Shown here: positions 41,292 to 43,398 of the stretch, in pieces | Layout of the letters: each line of letters begins with the position of its first letter | How positions within the stretch are numbered: the first letter of the stretch is position 1 | Made by a program: the position numbers and the translations under genes | From: an uncultured Saprospiraceae bacterium | GTDB taxonomy: Bacteria > Bacteroidota > Bacteroidia > Chitinophagales > Saprospiraceae | DNA length: 43,398 bases | Assembly (NCBI GenBank): GCA_938022935.1 | Contig: CALIHL010000107.1 | Span: 1-43,398, forward strand | Direction of reading: 5' to 3' | Notes under the pieces: generated by a model | The model's input: only the letters and a program-made list of their open reading frames with translations | Database searches by the model: none | Told to the model about the DNA's origin: nothing

Positions 41292-43398
41292 ATGATTGGA
41301 TCTCAGGTCTTTAAGGCTTGGCATATATGTTTGTATATATCACTTGTCATGTGTCTGCATGATGTAGATGCTCAGTCTATAAGTGATATGATGACGTATC
41401 AAGTAGTGCCTAGTTGTCAAAGCCCTAATCCTGATAAGCCTACACAAGTGGGTCAATATTACCTTTCTCTTGATATCCAAGAATTCTCCTTAGATCAGGG
41501 AGATTTTGACATTATCATAGATCGACAGTCAGTTCTACAATTTCATGTCGACCAAGCCGATGTTCCTTATCAAAGATTGATCGGACCATTCAGTCATACT
41601 GGAGTAGGTGGATCATACTACGAATACATCATAAAGTCGCTTTCTTCAGGCGTCGCCGATACGCTTTATCTTCCGGAGTTAGTCTGTGGTTTAAATACCA
41701 GTAACGGTCTAAATAATGCAGGCTACTATTGTGGCAGCGGATACGGTGTTGTTGCACAGGTAACTCCAGAGCCGCTCAATGTGCCAGAGCTTCCAGAGAA
41801 GACATATGTCTACGTTTTGGTCAATCAAGCATCCCAAATAGTTGAAAATAGAAACTTTAGCGGTCACTTTAAAGATGTTGAAGACCTAAGTAGCTATGAG
41901 ATCCATGCTTTTGCGATACCTTTTGAAGAGCAAGCTGACTTTATCAATAGTATCATAATAGGAGAACAGTTAGATCAGAATGAGCTAAATACATGTTTTG
42001 CTGTTTGCGGTGTTTATGATGTCACAGTGGATTGTTCATCTTTTGATCTTAGCTTGAGAAAAAGCGTTTTAGATGGCTTCGTTTATTCTGTAGGTGACAT
42101 AGTTGCTTTTGATATCACGGTTTATAATGATGGTATCGTCCCAGCTTACAATGTCATTGTTGAGGATATGCTTCCAGATGCTCTAAGTTTTGTGGATGAT
42201 ATGAATCCATACTGGAATGACGACCTAACGAGTCTACCTATAGATAGCATACTTCCCGGTGAGTCGGTAACCATCCCAATCTATACAAGAGTCAATGGAA
42301 ATGCCTTAGATGTAGAGGTGATCAATAGTGCAGAAATAATATTTTCTACTATTTCGCCAGATGGTACTACCGTGGCATTTGATGTGGATAGTACACCTGA
42401 TAATGAAGTTGGGGGAGAAGATGATCAAGACGAAGAAGAGATTATAGTCTTGGAGAATCTCTGTGCTGCCACTTTTGAAGTGGATGCAGCCAATGAAGCT
42501 GTATGTCTCAATGGCCCTCTGACGATGATGGCTGAAGTAAGCATGGCAAGCTTTCCTTTAAGATATCGATGGAGATTTAATGGTGATTTAGTTTCTAGGG
42601 ATAGCATCTACACTATAGAAAACCATCAGCCGAGTGATTATGGCGCTTATTCTTTGACAATTATAGATGCTAATAATTGTACGGGTACTGAATACTTCGA
42701 TATAGAACCCATAGATAACCAAGAGAGATTCTCTTGTTTTACTAATATCAATGTTGGGGTCAATAGTAATTGTGAAGTTTTTCTATCACCTGAGATGTTT
42801 ACTTCAAGACCAGTAAGCGGCCTAAGTGATTACATAATTGAAATAAGAGATGGATCTGGATCGCTTGTTGATCAGTCAGATCTTTCAAGTTATGGAGCTA
42901 ACACAACCTTAGAGGCTCGGATCATCAATCCATGTACCTTCGAGACCATCTGTTGGTCGAACTTGCATATAGAGCACAAATCAACACCAACAGCAGATAT
43001 ATATAGTGGTGAAGAGTTTGGGTTGTTATGCCCTGAAGTGTCAGATGAAAACCCGACCAGCATCATCAACTACTATAATAACACTTACGCAAATGTCATT
43101 CTCGATGCCGAGACTTATGCTGACAGTTTTAATCAGCTCGTTTGCTTACAAGAGTGGGATGTAGGGACGATTGATAAGTTGGTGAATACCACGGACTTAT
43201 GCGGACAGCGACTTGTGCAGAGGATATATTATGTTTTTGATCAAGAGCAAAAGCTGCCAGTGGATACCGCAACTATTGTGATTATGCCTATCGCTTCTGA
43301 TTCTATCATGATGCCAGAAGATGTTTTTAACTTGACTTGTTCTGATGGTTTAGAGCCAGATGATATTGATTCGTATCCATCTTTTTTTAACAATGGTG
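41292..43398 (+). CDS. Large secreted surface protein with DUF11 and Ig-like domains (3' partial)
   Basis: An open frame from the ATG at 41292 to the window edge with no stop: at least 702 residues. The N-terminus is a Sec signal (MIGSQVFKAWHICLYISLVM ... DVDAQ). Residues of about 169-248 repeat the module of the preceding protein (YVYVLVNQ ... FKDVEDLSSYEIHAF ... CFAVCGVYDVTVDC). Residues 251-350 are a DUF11-type repeat (LSLRKSVLDGFVYSVGDIVAF, then YNVIVEDMLPDALSFVDD). About 395-470 is Ig-like (YRWRFNGDLVSRDS). Residues from about 481 contain an NCEV module like the start of the 26861-30952 protein (CFTNINVGVNSNCEVFL). No TTAAC element is seen. Probably a T9SS cargo, but the C-terminus is not in the window. 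Confidence 0.82.
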   Translation, partial: MIGSQVFKAWHICLYISLVMCLHDVDAQSISDMMTYQVVPSCQSPNPDKPTQVGQYYLSLDIQEFSLDQGDFDIIIDRQSVLQFHVDQADVPYQRLIGPFSHTGVGGSYYEYIIKSLSSGVADTLYLPELVCGLNTSNGLNNAGYYCGSGYGVVAQVTPEPLNVPELPEKTYVYVLVNQASQIVENRNFSGHFKDVEDLSSYEIHAFAIPFEEQADFINSIIIGEQLDQNELNTCFAVCGVYDVTVDCSSFDLSLRKSVLDGFVYSVGDIVAFDITVYNDGIVPAYNVIVEDMLPDALSFVDDMNPYWNDDLTSLPIDSILPGESVTIPIYTRVNGNALDVEVINSAEIIFSTISPDGTTVAFDVDSTPDNEVGGEDDQDEEEIIVLENLCAATFEVDAANEAVCLNGPLTMMAEVSMASFPLRYRWRFNGDLVSRDSIYTIENHQPSDYGAYSLTIIDANNCTGTEYFDIEPIDNQERFSCFTNINVGVNSNCEVFLSPEMFTSRPVSGLSDYIIEIRDGSGSLVDQSDLSSYGANTTLEARIINPCTFETICWSNLHIEHKSTPTADIYSGEEFGLLCPEVSDENPTSIINYYNNTYANVILDAETYADSFNQLVCLQEWDVGTIDKLVNTTDLCGQRLVQRIYYVFDQEQKLPVDTATIVIMPIASDSIMMPEDVFNLTCSDGLEPDDIDSYPSFFNNG

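Overview
The window looks like chromosomal DNA of a Bacteroidota bacterium, most likely from the Saprospiria/Lewinella-like lineage. Supporting signs are Bacteroidota-type -7 promoter boxes (TAnnTTTG), a type IX secretion (T9SS) C-terminal sorting domain, very large multi-repeat surface proteins, the short archaeal/eukaryal-type ProRS, and a Bacteroidota family of acidic-headed exported proteins. No phage, plasmid, IS transposase or CRISPR array was seen. This assignment rests on gene content alone.

Layout. 1-1653: two permeases of a DppBC-type peptide ABC transporter, the first cut by the window edge. 1993-4384: an HU protein with a clear promoter and terminator, a trans-sulfuration PLP enzyme, and a lipoprotein gene split by a frameshift. 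4396-8921 (minus): a DUF3604 lipoprotein, then a tight operon of two thioredoxin-fold proteins and an outer-membrane barrel. 9316-12846: small housekeeping and hypothetical genes with two copies of a dispersed intergenic repeat. 13033-16225: a possible 55-aa ORF, tRNA-Leu(GAG), and a secreted metalloprotease behind a DJ-1/PfpI gene. 16313-22425: dnaE, a second thioredoxin-fold pair, and an SUMF1/GldK-like lipoprotein. 22435-26440: the trkA-trkH potassium uptake pair, a low-molecular-weight phosphatase and a CAP-domain protein. 26861-30952: a 1363-aa T9SS cargo with dockerin- and cohesin-like parts, preceded by an unusually hairpin-rich leader. 31056-35711 (minus): three paralogous exported proteins with acidic/Tyr-rich heads and basic Arg/Ser-rich tails, around a FadL-like barrel. 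36073-37539: proS. 37929-43398: two large adjacent surface proteins that share a module; the second runs off the window and has no stop codon.

The most interesting signal is in the 31-36 kb block. Each of the three paralogues has the same upstream arrangement on its coding strand: TTAAC, 28 nt, TTAAC, 22 nt, TAnnTTT(A/G), then 38-40 nt to the ATG. The TTAAC copies lie 33 nt apart, with partial copies on an 11-nt register. This resembles the direct-repeat sites of OmpR/PhoB-type response regulators and predicts a small dedicated regulon for these SR-like secreted proteins. The middle paralogue appears to be broken by a frameshift at the start of its basic tail.
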